A stretch of 64,000 nt of DNA from Pseudomonadota bacterium. GTDB taxonomy: Bacteria > Pseudomonadota > Alphaproteobacteria > Rhizobiales > Xanthobacteraceae. Location: the NCBI GenBank assembly GCA_023422775.1, contig JAFAGM010000081.1:1-64000 (forward strand). The letters are read 5' to 3'. Below, piece by piece: positions 26,852 to 34,647 of the stretch (positions within the stretch are counted from its first letter, which is position 1; each line of letters opens with the position of its first letter). The notes beneath the pieces were generated by a model. The model saw only the letters and a list, made by a program, of their open reading frames with translations. It was not told where the DNA came from and searched no databases. The position numbers and the translations under genes are program-made.

Positions 26852-27697
26852 GTGATGAGTACGAACCGATCGTCTAGCGATGTTAATCTTCCGGGAGCCG
26901 AGCTTTCGGTCAGGAAGATGCCGGGGCATTGGCTGCTCGCTCGCCTCGGCAAACGCGTGTTGCGGCCGGGCGGACTTGAACTGACCCGCCGGCTGCTGAC
27001 GAACCTCGCGATTGGAAGTGCGGACGACATCGTGGAGCTTGCGCCTGGTCTCGGAACGACCGCTGCGCTCATCCTCGAAGGCCGCCCAGCCACCTACCGT
27101 GGCATCGAGCGTGACGAAGCCGCCGCCACCTACGCGCGGCGCGTCATCGCTTCGCGATCAGACGTCCAAGTGCTGGTGGGTGACGCCGAGGCAACCGGAC
27201 TGCCCGGAGATTCTGCCAGCGTCGTTATCGGCGAGGCGATGCTGACCATGCAGCCGCAGGCGCACAAAGCGGCCATCGTCACGGAAGCTGCTCGCCTGCT
27301 AAGGCCCGGCGGTCGATATGGCGTCCACGAACTTGCAATTGTGCCTGACGATGTGCCGGACGAAGTTAGGCAAGAGATCGACAACGCGCTGTCGAGCGCG
27401 ATCCATGTCGGCGCGCGGCCGCTGACCGAGGCCGCGTGGCGAGCACTCTTTGAAAGCGCTGGCTTCACCAACCTCAAGGTCGATTTCGCGCCGATGCACC
27501 TGCTTGAGCCACAGCGGCTGATCGCTGATGAAGGTCTCGGGCGGACGCTGCTCTTCGCGGTCCGCGTTCTGCTCAACGGAGACGCGCGGAACCGCGTTCT
27601 GACCATGCGCCGTGTTTTTCGCAAGCATGGCCAATGGCTGCGGGCAATCGCGATCGTCGGGCAGAAGTCGGAGCCCACCGGATCGGCGGCAGCATGA
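26852..27697 (+). CDS. Class I SAM-dependent methyltransferase
   Basis: A 281-residue methyltransferase. Motif I is VELAPGLGTTAAL (about residues 61-73), followed by the acidic residue in YRGIERDE and motif post-II VGDAEATGLP. The domain is of the Methyltransf_11/25 type. Its stop overlaps the start of the DUF1971 gene (ATGA). It lies in the NO-response cluster downstream of the globin. Similar methyltransferases sit beside DUF1971 and TehB-like genes, but the substrate is unknown. Confidence 0.8.
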   Translation: MMSTNRSSSDVNLPGAELSVRKMPGHWLLARLGKRVLRPGGLELTRRLLTNLAIGSADDIVELAPGLGTTAALILEGRPATYRGIERDEAAATYARRVIASRSDVQVLVGDAEATGLPGDSASVVIGEAMLTMQPQAHKAAIVTEAARLLRPGGRYGVHELAIVPDDVPDEVRQEIDNALSSAIHVGARPLTEAAWRALFESAGFTNLKVDFAPMHLLEPQRLIADEGLGRTLLFAVRVLLNGDARNRVLTMRRVFRKHGQWLRAIAIVGQKSEPTGSAAA

Positions 27698-27981
27698 GTG
27701 AGCTGCCGCCCGGCCTTGTCGCCTACAGCCGATCCCCCGAGTTCGACCAGGACACACTTCCGGCTGCCCTGCAGCGCGACCACAGCACCAAATCCGGCAC
27801 ATGGGCATTGATCCATGTGCTCGAGGGAAAACTTCGCTATCGAATTCATGAACCGCCGAGCGAGACGGTGCTCGAACCCGGAAAGCCTGGCGTCGTCCGA
27901 CCCGAGCAGGTGCATGAAGTTCACCCCATCGGACCCATCCGGATGTTTGTCGAGTTCTTTCGGGCCGAGGGCACCTCGTAA
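27694..27981 (+). CDS. DUF1971 (YeaR/TehB-like cupin) protein
   Basis: A 95-residue single-domain beta-barrel protein of the DUF1971 family. The cupin-like core includes TWALIHVLEGKLRYRI and PGVVRPEQVHEVHPIGP. In enterobacteria the related yeaR is induced by nitrate and nitric oxide through NarL and NsrR. The start is fixed by ATGA overlap with the methyltransferase, giving a three-gene operon with the globin. Confidence 0.82.
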   Translation: MSELPPGLVAYSRSPEFDQDTLPAALQRDHSTKSGTWALIHVLEGKLRYRIHEPPSETVLEPGKPGVVRPEQVHEVHPIGPIRMFVEFFRAEGTS

Positions 27982-28011
27982 TTAAGCGTTGGCGGCAGTG
28001 CCGCCACGGCT

Positions 28012-29070
28012 CTAATAGAGATTAGTCTTATAGTCGCGCGCCAGCCCCTTCCGCATAAGACCGGGCACTGAGACGGCGCTGCGAAGGATACTCGCCTGTA
28101 TTCCGCGCTCCTTGCTGAGTTTCACATGGCCGACGAGTATCGCAGCGGGATCGATCGCGCAGTTCCGCGGCTTGGCAGGCCAAAGCTGAGCGCGACCAAG
28201 AGCGGGGCTATCGACGATCAAGATTTCCGGGCTGTCAATGCGCGTGGCCAGCAGCGGCGTCTTATCTTGGACAGAGAGGCTGGCTCGCGCACGCTCATCC
28301 TTTGTGATGCGCGCTTCGCCGCGAAGCAAGGCAACGCGCGGAGCGCCCGGGATCAGCGCAGCAACGGCGATACGCGGCTGGATCAGGATATTTCGGAAGC
28401 TGTCGGCACGTCGATTGCCCGGTCGATCGGCAAACCAGACTGCGTCATTCGCAACGCGAGTCATTACGCCCGCCGGGTCACCTTTCGGGCTGAGATCGGC
28501 ACGGCCTTCGGTATCAACCGTACCGAGCGCGATGAAACGGCTGTGCGCAAGAAATTCTCCGGTATCCGACGGAGCCGCCCGTGGCTGCGCGCTCCAGAAA
28601 TCGGAACGGATCAGCGCCTTGGCGCAATGGATGTAGCACTCCTCAACTCCGATCTCGATCGCGCCATCACCGACAGCCGTGACGCGGCCATTAATGCGTA
28701 GCGTCTCGCCCACGGTCGGAACCAGAGACAATGCGCCGAATCCGCATCCCTCACGCGCCATTGCCGGGTGGTCCATCAAAGCGATCGGAAGCCGCAGTCG
28801 CCCAGTATCTGGCGCGCCGACGAAGCCCGGCTCGCCGCCAGCGAGAGAGACGGCGATCCCATCTGATGTTCCGAACGCGGCGAAGATCAATGGTGATTCC
28901 GCCAGCCAACGGCATGCGCCAGCGTCAAGGTGATCTATCACCTTCAGGTGAATCGGCCCTGGGGTCTTACCGATGCATGCTTCGAGCGCTGCAACATCGG
29001 CGACTTGTCCGGGCAGGTTGGTTTCTCTGCTGGTCATTCGTAAGACCGGTTCAATACTGGTGCGCTTCAT
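28012..29070 (-). CDS. PPOX-type (pyridoxamine 5'-phosphate oxidase fold) flavoprotein
   Basis: A 352-residue protein with an N-terminal split-barrel-like half (residues 40-160) and a C-terminal PNPOx-type FMN-binding barrel (about 170-300, with HSRFIALGTVDTEGRADLSP and WFADRPGNRRADSFRNIL). Related PPOX flavoproteins reduce or oxidise diverse substrates. It converges with the DUF1971 gene and is divergent from an unknown gene at 29363. An ATG at 29037 is an alternative start. A role in the NO module is only suggested by position. Confidence 0.75.
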   Translation of the reverse strand: MKRTSIEPVLRMTSRETNLPGQVADVAALEACIGKTPGPIHLKVIDHLDAGACRWLAESPLIFAAFGTSDGIAVSLAGGEPGFVGAPDTGRLRLPIALMDHPAMAREGCGFGALSLVPTVGETLRINGRVTAVGDGAIEIGVEECYIHCAKALIRSDFWSAQPRAAPSDTGEFLAHSRFIALGTVDTEGRADLSPKGDPAGVMTRVANDAVWFADRPGNRRADSFRNILIQPRIAVAALIPGAPRVALLRGEARITKDERARASLSVQDKTPLLATRIDSPEILIVDSPALGRAQLWPAKPRNCAIDPAAILVGHVKLSKERGIQASILRSAVSVPGLMRKGLARDYKTNLY

Positions 29071-29362
29071 CGCTCTCAGAGTGGCGACCGAAGTTAATAG
29101 ATGGGGCTTCGCTCCGATTTTGAAGCGGCGATATTGCGAACCAAGTACTCACACACGCACGCGCATTAGAAATATGGTCGAAACTCTCGGTTTTGATTTC
29201 GTCTAAATCTGATGTCGCAATTAGAACACCTCCATCACAACAACAGTTTTGTTGACTCGCCAGTACGACGCGCAGACTCTCGTCTGTTCCGGCGAGTTGC
29301 TCGCACACGCGCGATTAAGCACAGACGGCCGCGGTGCAAGCCGAAAGAAATTCAGGTGCGGG

Positions 29363-29872
29363 ATGAATCGACCAATTGCGCACACAACAATCACACCGAC
29401 CCTGTCGCAACTCGATGCGGGCGAGCGGCTGTTTGTCTGGGGATTCCGGGCCGTCGCGCAATGCCACAGGCTTGGATGGCCGAGCATGACCGAACTGCAG
29501 CGAGTCTATGATCACTTCGGAGTTGCGGACGCCGTGCCGTCCCTCGACGCGATGATTGAAAGCTTTTCCTGTACGGCCCACACGGCCATCGAACTTCACT
29601 GTCCTGGATGTCCATGCCTGTCGGGCAGCGAACACCTGCTGCTGCAAGCTGCAGCGGCAGCTCAACGCGGCGAGAGCGAACCGGCGCGACGCCGCTTTGA
29701 ATACTGGCTTCCGGAGATGGCAGCCGACTGGATATTGGGACCGACCTGCGGGCTCGGGCGGATCTTCGCCAACCGCGGCCTTATGCTGCGCCTGCGTCAC
29801 ATATCGCCCGCTCCGCTTCCGGCCACGATGGCAATGCAAACTTGGCCAGTGGGATCGCCGACCTTACATTGA
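29363..29872 (+). CDS. Hypothetical protein with CPGCPC motif
   Basis: A 169-residue soluble protein not recognised. The N-terminal half (LDAGERLFVWGFRAVAQCHR) looks globular and alpha-helical. The middle has the cysteine-rich motif LHCPGCPCLSGSEH (about residues 78-91), which could bind a metal or be redox-active. The chosen start (MNRPIAHT) begins the well-formed region. Upstream at 29238-29254 is a small inverted repeat (CAACA and TGTTG separated by 7 bp) that could be a regulator site. Its place between NO-related genes hints at a similar theme. Confidence 0.6.
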   Translation: MNRPIAHTTITPTLSQLDAGERLFVWGFRAVAQCHRLGWPSMTELQRVYDHFGVADAVPSLDAMIESFSCTAHTAIELHCPGCPCLSGSEHLLLQAAAAAQRGESEPARRRFEYWLPEMAADWILGPTCGLGRIFANRGLMLRLRHISPAPLPATMAMQTWPVGSPTLH

Positions 29873-29939
29873 GGATCGCGGTGTGCCCCGACGGCTTCTC
29901 GGCCACCTGCCTGTCAGTCCTTCGGTTTGTCGCCGCAGG

Positions 29940-30086
29940 TTATGCGACGGGGGAAGCAGCGTGCTGGGAAGCGGCGTCGGTATAGCGTTCGGGGTTGATG
30001 AAGCGAACTTGCACGCCCGCGAAACTTGGCGCCGCGGCAAACAAAGACGCAACCAGCGTTGCGATAAGAAGAGACTTCCGGACCAT
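29940..30086 (-). pseudogene. Remnant of a DUF3016 family protein
   Basis: A 48-codon frame starting MVRKSLLIATLVASLFA has a clear signal peptide (cleavage after SFA) followed by VQVRFINPERYTDAA, which matches the start of the periplasmic DUF3016 family. Full-length members are around 160-180 residues. Here a stop follows soon after, and none of the three downstream frames continues the domain. It is best read as a gene truncated by a deletion or recombination junction. Confidence 0.55.
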
Positions 30087-30161
30087 AGCGAACCTCCGGT
30101 TTCTTCGGGGAAGTAAGCACGCCCGTCTGCAATTCCAGGCCCGCTCTGCTTTCGGTAGCAG

Positions 30162-30977
30162 CTACATCCTGAACCGGACCGGAACCACGAGCTGTACGAT
30201 CTGCTGGCGGACTTCGGGCGGCGCAGGTGGCAGCGGTGACGCGCGCTCGATCATCGCCAGCACCTCGTCGTCGAGTTCAGGACAGCCGGATGAGCGGACA
30301 ATGTAGTAGCTGAGTACGCGACCCTCGCGATTCATGCCGAAGCTGAGAAGTGCTGTTCCCTCTACACGCCGAGCACGGGCGGTCTCGGGGTAGCGCTTGT
30401 AGCGATCAAGATGGCCCATCAGCCTGAGCTTCCAGGTTGATGGCACATCGGATGGCGCGGTGCTTGCCCCAACCGTCCCCGTGAAGTCGTCGGCGGGCGA
30501 GTCGAGGACACCGGGTGGGTCGGGATTCGAGGCGACAACCTGTGGCGTAGCGCGGCGCTTGGCAGACGACGTCTGACGTTCGGCAATCTTTGCAGGATGA
30601 ACCGCTGGCTTGCGAATGGGCATCGGGACGATCGTGGGCGTCGGTGCGGCGAATGCAGCAAGCGGAGAACCGATCTCCTGCGGCTGTTCGATGGTCGGAC
30701 TGGTCAGCACCGGACCGTTTGCCGCAGCAGGACTCTCATCGTCGATCGGCGCCGGTTGGAGCGAGGCCATCGTGCTGCGACCGGGCGGCGCCGCGAATAC
30801 GATTTCGACGGTGATCACCGCGGGCGGCTCGTCGACGATCATTTCGGTGGTCGACTGGTAGCCAAGCGCGAACAGCACCGCGAGATGGCCGATCAGCGCG
30901 ACCGTCGTTGCGCCCGTGTGCGCGATGAACCGCCGTACCCAACCGCTCTGTTCGATTGCGGCTGAGTTTCGGATCAT
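30162..30977 (-). CDS. TonB family protein (first copy)
   Basis: A 271-residue TonB-like energy transducer. One N-terminal membrane helix (TVALIHLAVLF-type segment, about residues 22-42) precedes a variable proline-containing linker and a C-terminal TonB domain (about 190-271, RYKRYPETARARRVEGTALL and GRVLSYYIVRSSGCPELDDE). It would couple the proton motive force, through ExbB and ExbD, to an outer-membrane receptor. No exbBD or receptor gene is next to it. It follows the small gene at 30982 with only 4 bp between. Confidence 0.82.
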   Translation of the reverse strand: MIRNSAAIEQSGWVRRFIAHTGATTVALIGHLAVLFALGYQSTTEMIVDEPPAVITVEIVFAAPPGRSTMASLQPAPIDDESPAAANGPVLTSPTIEQPQEIGSPLAAFAAPTPTIVPMPIRKPAVHPAKIAERQTSSAKRRATPQVVASNPDPPGVLDSPADDFTGTVGASTAPSDVPSTWKLRLMGHLDRYKRYPETARARRVEGTALLSFGMNREGRVLSYYIVRSSGCPELDDEVLAMIERASPLPPAPPEVRQQIVQLVVPVRFRM

Positions 30978-30981
30978 TGGC

Positions 30982-31284
30982 TCACGCGCGTCCGGCGACC
31001 TGAACGACACGCAGGTCCGAAAGCGAGATGGTCTGTGTGGTCGCCGCAAGCGCCGTCTGCAAAACCTCGACATCCGTGCGAGGATTCGGATGCCAGCCGC
31101 AAGGACATGCGTCGGCGCGATGCTCGTCGGCGATCTCCTTGTAGATCGATCCCACGGCAGACGCCGCGAGACTCATCACCGTCATTGGAGGAAGCCGGCT
31201 GGCGTGGAGCACGCTGCAGAAGGCTGCCATGATGGCGCGATTCAGTTCGTCGCGGGCGGCGTCTGTGTCGGGATCGGGCGGCAT
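30982..31284 (-). CDS. Small hypothetical protein upstream of tonB
   Basis: A 100-residue protein beginning MPPDPDTDAARDELNRAIMA. It has a helical N-terminal half and a Cys pair in ADACPCGWHPNP. No known domain was recognised. The start has GGAG nine bases upstream, and the stop lies 4 bp before the TonB start, so the two are co-transcribed. The longer frame to 31428 has no supporting signals. Confidence 0.55.
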   Translation of the reverse strand: MPPDPDTDAARDELNRAIMAAFCSVLHASRLPPMTVMSLAASAVGSIYKEIADEHRADACPCGWHPNPRTDVEVLQTALAATTQTISLSDLRVVQVAGRA

Positions 31285-31450
31285 GCGGTCGCGCTCCTTT
31301 TCTTGTTGGTCGGCTGCTCCATCGCAGCGACTCCACTCGCGCCATTTCGGCCACGCCATTTCCGCGAGCGAGCGATCCCGCACGGTCGAACAGTGCGGTG
31401 CATCATAAAGCGATACGCCCGCGCGCAACTATCATCAAGCTATTGTTTCT

Positions 31451-31456
31451 ATTATA
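31451..31456 (-). promoter_or_regulatory. Candidate -10 element for the small gene/tonB operon
   Basis: Within an AT-rich island unusual for this sequence (about 31436-31465), the minus strand reads TATAAT. It lies about 165 bp upstream of the start at 31284. No convincing -35 at standard spacing was found, so this is a weak call. Confidence 0.25.
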
Positions 31457-31533
31457 TAATTTGAATGGTTCGAAACTACGGCGACCCTGGAATCGCGCGC
31501 AGGTACGAACGGCTGGCTTCGGCAGCCGGAAGC

Positions 31534-31761
31534 TTATGAAGTCGCTCTGCTTTTCCGCACTTTGGCGAAAGCCCGGTCCGTCGCCATGAACCGCTCGATC
31601 ATCGGTGCGACGATCTTGGCCGGATCGGGAGCGGGCTGGCCGCTCTCCCGTCCGATGGCTTCCGCATAGGCGACCAGGTTGCGATGAACCGCTGCAGGCA
31701 ATTCGATCGCGAGTTTGACCGGCTTGTCGTCTTCGATGGTGGCGAGTTTCAGCTTGCTCAT
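31534..31761 (-). CDS. DUF2274 protein at the end of the trb operon
   Basis: A 75-residue protein, MSKLKLATIEDDKPVKLAIE and onward, of the DUF2274 family that routinely follows trbI in alphaproteobacterial and other IncP-like transfer operons. The start overlaps the trbI stop by 4 bp. The sequence pattern (LPAAVHRNLVAYAEAIG) is like ribbon-helix-helix proteins, suggesting DNA binding, but no function has been shown. Confidence 0.8.
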   Translation of the reverse strand: MSKLKLATIEDDKPVKLAIELPAAVHRNLVAYAEAIGRESGQPAPDPAKIVAPMIERFMATDRAFAKVRKSRATS

Positions 31762-32960
31762 CGGCTCGCCTCCTGCTGGCCATAAGGCGCCATCACGAGA
31801 TCGCGGTTGACGATCACGCGCACCGGGAAGCCCTGCCGGATGGTGAGCGTCGGTTGGATATTGAGTTGACGGCGCACGAGCTGCTGGCCGGTGTTGTTGA
31901 TGGAATCCTGTGAGCCGCGGCGTAGCGCGCGGACGAGGTCGCTCTCGTCGCGGTCCGAGCCGACTTCCGCGCCGACGCTGAGCAAGGTCGAGAGCGCCGC
32001 AGCCTTGATCAGATCCCACCAGTGATAGTCGACCTCGTCCTCAAGTCCGGAGAAGCCACGCGCATCGGCACCTTGCTGGCGCTCCAGCACGATCGACTTG
32101 CCGTCGGGCAGCATGATGCGATTCCAGACGAGCAACACGCGCTTCTGACCGAACGAGATCTGGCTGTCGTACTGGCCTATCAGCCGCGAACCTTGGGGGA
32201 TAAGCAGGAATTTTCCTGACGGCGTATCGTAAACGTGCTCGGTAATTTGCGCGGTGACCTGCCCAGGCAGATCGGACTGGATACCGGTAAGGAGCGCTGC
32301 CGGAATCACTGTGCCGGCCTGCACGACATAGGGCGACGCCGGATTCGCCAAGCGATCCTGACTAACGGTGCGACGATCGATCGGGCCATTGACGAAGGCA
32401 AGTTTGCGATCCTGCATGTTCTGCATGGAATTGGGATCGAGCGGCGGGGCTTCCGCCGGCACCGCAAGCGTAGTGCCTGGCGCTGCAGTCGCGTTTGCCG
32501 GCGTGACAGGTGACGCGATGCGGATCGCGGTCGCTGCGAAGAGTTTGCTGAGACGCGCGGCCTCGATCTCCTGCAGGCGGCGTTGTTCCTCGGGCGTGAC
32601 GCCCGGCTGCGGCAGCGGGCCACCCGGCGGGATCGGCTGACCCTGATTCTGCGCGTTAAGGATCGGCCGGCCAAGGTCGCCCGGCAACGGCGGCCCGAGT
32701 TTGGGGATGCCGGTGTAGTCGCGCGGCAAGCCCGTCAGGCCATCGGCGGTCGGCCGGTTCTCGGTCGAGTAGAGCTCTTTGTTGTCCTGGTCGGCGCGTC
32801 GCGTCTGAAGGGCGTAGATCAACGCCGCCGCAATCGCGAGACCCGAGACGGCGCCGAGGCCAATCAGCACCTTGCGCGACAACCGCGTGACCTGCGGCCG
32901 CTCGGGTCGCAGACGCAAGTCGGGCGTGACGTCCGGTGCATTCTGCGTTCCATCGGTCAT
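31758..32960 (-). CDS. trbI: Conjugal transfer protein TrbI (VirB10 homologue)
   Basis: A 400-residue VirB10-type protein that spans the periplasm as part of the type IV secretion core complex. A short cytoplasmic N-terminus is followed by a membrane helix (about residues 30-50, KVLIGLGAVSGLAIAAALIY), a Pro-rich linker and the conserved C-terminal beta-barrel (AGTVIPAALLTGIQSDLPGQ and IPQGSRLIGQYDSQISFGQK). The start at 32960 is fixed by 4-bp overlap with trbG; a longer frame inside trbG is ignored. Confidence 0.93.
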   Translation of the reverse strand: MTDGTQNAPDVTPDLRLRPERPQVTRLSRKVLIGLGAVSGLAIAAALIYALQTRRADQDNKELYSTENRPTADGLTGLPRDYTGIPKLGPPLPGDLGRPILNAQNQGQPIPPGGPLPQPGVTPEEQRRLQEIEAARLSKLFAATAIRIASPVTPANATAAPGTTLAVPAEAPPLDPNSMQNMQDRKLAFVNGPIDRRTVSQDRLANPASPYVVQAGTVIPAALLTGIQSDLPGQVTAQITEHVYDTPSGKFLLIPQGSRLIGQYDSQISFGQKRVLLVWNRIMLPDGKSIVLERQQGADARGFSGLEDEVDYHWWDLIKAAALSTLLSVGAEVGSDRDESDLVRALRRGSQDSINNTGQQLVRRQLNIQPTLTIRQGFPVRVIVNRDLVMAPYGQQEASR

Positions 32961-33961
32961 GACCGACGCCTTCCATCGGTTCGGACAATACGGACGCGGC
33001 GCTCGCTGTTGCTGTCGCCGAGGCGCAGTTCGGCCGCGCCGAACAGGCGGTCGACGATGTAGTAGTTCTGGCGGGCGCGGTAGTTGACGAGCTCGGTGTC
33101 GCCGCCGGCCCCTATAATAAAGAGTGGCGGCATCTCGCCCTGCCGGATGCCCGACGGGAATTCGATATAGACCTTGATGCCATCGTCGAAAGCACGCAGA
33201 GGGCGCCACGCCGGCGTATCGCCCTCGATCTCGTAGCGGAAGTTCAGCGACGAGATGTCGACGCCGGTCGCGATCGGCTGGGTCGCGAGGGCGGTCGCAT
33301 TCTGCCGGCGCAGCGCGATGAGCTGATCCTGCGGGTACTGCCACGACACCGAAGCCATGTAGGTCTTTTCGGTCGAGTTCAGCTCGAGCAGATAGGTGCG
33401 GCGATCGGTGTTGATGACGAGATTGGTCTGCAGATCCGGCCGCGTGGGCTTCACCAGGATGTGGACCTGCTTGGTCTCGGCGGTGCCGCTCTCAGTGTCA
33501 CCGATGATCCAGCGTACGGTGTCGCCGGCGGCAACGGGGCCGGAGCCGACAAGCTGCTCGCCCGGCTGCAAGGCGACGTCCGTCACCTGCCCCGGCGCGG
33601 CATAGACCTGATAAAGCGCGCCGGACGAGAACGGATAGACCTGCACGGCATTGATGAAGCCGTTGCGCACCGGCTGGACGCGCGCCGCCTTGTTCGCCTG
33701 CGTGATGCGGTCCTTCGGATCCTTGGCCTCCGGGGGCGCCTTGGCGCCCGGCACCGGCTTCAACTGACCGGGCAACGGTAGCGGTTTCGGAAGCTCGACC
33801 ACCTGCACCGGCGCTGGCGGTTCGGCGGCCTGCACCGCCGGCACAAAATCATCGTAGGTGATGTCGGGTGCAAAGAGCTTTTGGGCACAGCCGCCGAGTC
33901 CCGCGGTGCCGACCAGAAGAAGAGCCTTGAGCAGCTTATGTTTATGGATCGGCGGCTTCAT
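32957..33961 (-). CDS. trbG: Conjugal transfer protein TrbG (VirB9 homologue)
   Basis: A 334-residue VirB9-type protein of the outer-membrane core complex. The N-terminus is a lipoprotein signal with lipobox LGGC (Cys near residue 25), unlike many VirB9 proteins where the lipid is on VirB7. The central and C-terminal regions show family motifs such as VYPFSSGALYQVYAAPGQVT, PTRPDLQTNLVINTDRRTY and IEFPSGIRQGEMPPLFI. It overlaps trbF and trbI by 4 bp each. Confidence 0.92.
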   Translation of the reverse strand: MKPPIHKHKLLKALLLVGTAGLGGCAQKLFAPDITYDDFVPAVQAAEPPAPVQVVELPKPLPLPGQLKPVPGAKAPPEAKDPKDRITQANKAARVQPVRNGFINAVQVYPFSSGALYQVYAAPGQVTDVALQPGEQLVGSGPVAAGDTVRWIIGDTESGTAETKQVHILVKPTRPDLQTNLVINTDRRTYLLELNSTEKTYMASVSWQYPQDQLIALRRQNATALATQPIATGVDISSLNFRYEIEGDTPAWRPLRAFDDGIKVYIEFPSGIRQGEMPPLFIIGAGGDTELVNYRARQNYYIVDRLFGAAELRLGDSNSERRVRIVRTDGRRRS

Positions 33962-34647
33962 TGTGATAGCTCCTTCGACCAGTTGATGGCGTTGACATAG
34001 ATGCCGAGCGGGTTCTGCTTCAGACGGTCGGCATCGCGTGGCTGTTGCAGGGCGATGGTGAGGATCGCAGTCCAGCGCTCGATGCCAGCGAGCTGCCCGT
34101 TCTCGTAAGCGCGCTCGAACCAGGCGACGCGGAACGAGTCCGGCGAGGCGCGGATGACGCTGGACACCTCGACGGCGATCTGACGTTTGCCGACCTTGGC
34201 AAAGGGATCGTTGACGCGCGCGTAGTCGTTGAGCGCCGAGGCGCCGCGGTCGGTCGTGAACTCGTAGGCGCGGAGCCAGCTCTGTCGCACGATCACGGGA
34301 TCAGCCGGGATCGCGCGGACCTGCTCGATGAAGCGCGCCAGATGCCAGGCGATCTGCGGATCGGTCGGCCTGTAGTCGGCGATCGCGGGACCGACAGCCT
34401 GCGCCTCGCCGAGCTTGTCGATCTGAACGACCCACGGCACGATTGAGCCGCGCGCCGACTGCCAGACCAGGCCAAAAGCAAGGCCCGCCGAAAGGAATAG
34501 CGAGCCGAACGCCATCAGCCGCCAGTTCTTGGCCTGCACGCGGGCAGAGCCGATGCGGTCATCCCAGGCCTGCGCGGCGCGCTGATAGGGCGTTTCAGGT
34601 TCGGGCGTTGCGCCGTAGCGCACGGACGGTCTGCGGAAGACATTCAT
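33958..34647 (-). CDS. trbF: Conjugal transfer protein TrbF (VirB8 homologue)
   Basis: A 229-residue bitopic inner-membrane protein. The membrane helix is near residues 45-65 (MAFGSLFLSAGLAFGLVW), followed by the periplasmic VirB8 fold with WVVQIDKLGEAQAVGP, DRGASALNDYARVNDPFA and VAWFERAYENGQLAGIERW. It is a scaffold of the type IV apparatus. The start abuts the trbL stop. Confidence 0.92.
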   Translation of the reverse strand: MNVFRRPSVRYGATPEPETPYQRAAQAWDDRIGSARVQAKNWRLMAFGSLFLSAGLAFGLVWQSARGSIVPWVVQIDKLGEAQAVGPAIADYRPTDPQIAWHLARFIEQVRAIPADPVIVRQSWLRAYEFTTDRGASALNDYARVNDPFAKVGKRQIAVEVSSVIRASPDSFRVAWFERAYENGQLAGIERWTAILTIALQQPRDADRLKQNPLGIYVNAINWSKELSQ

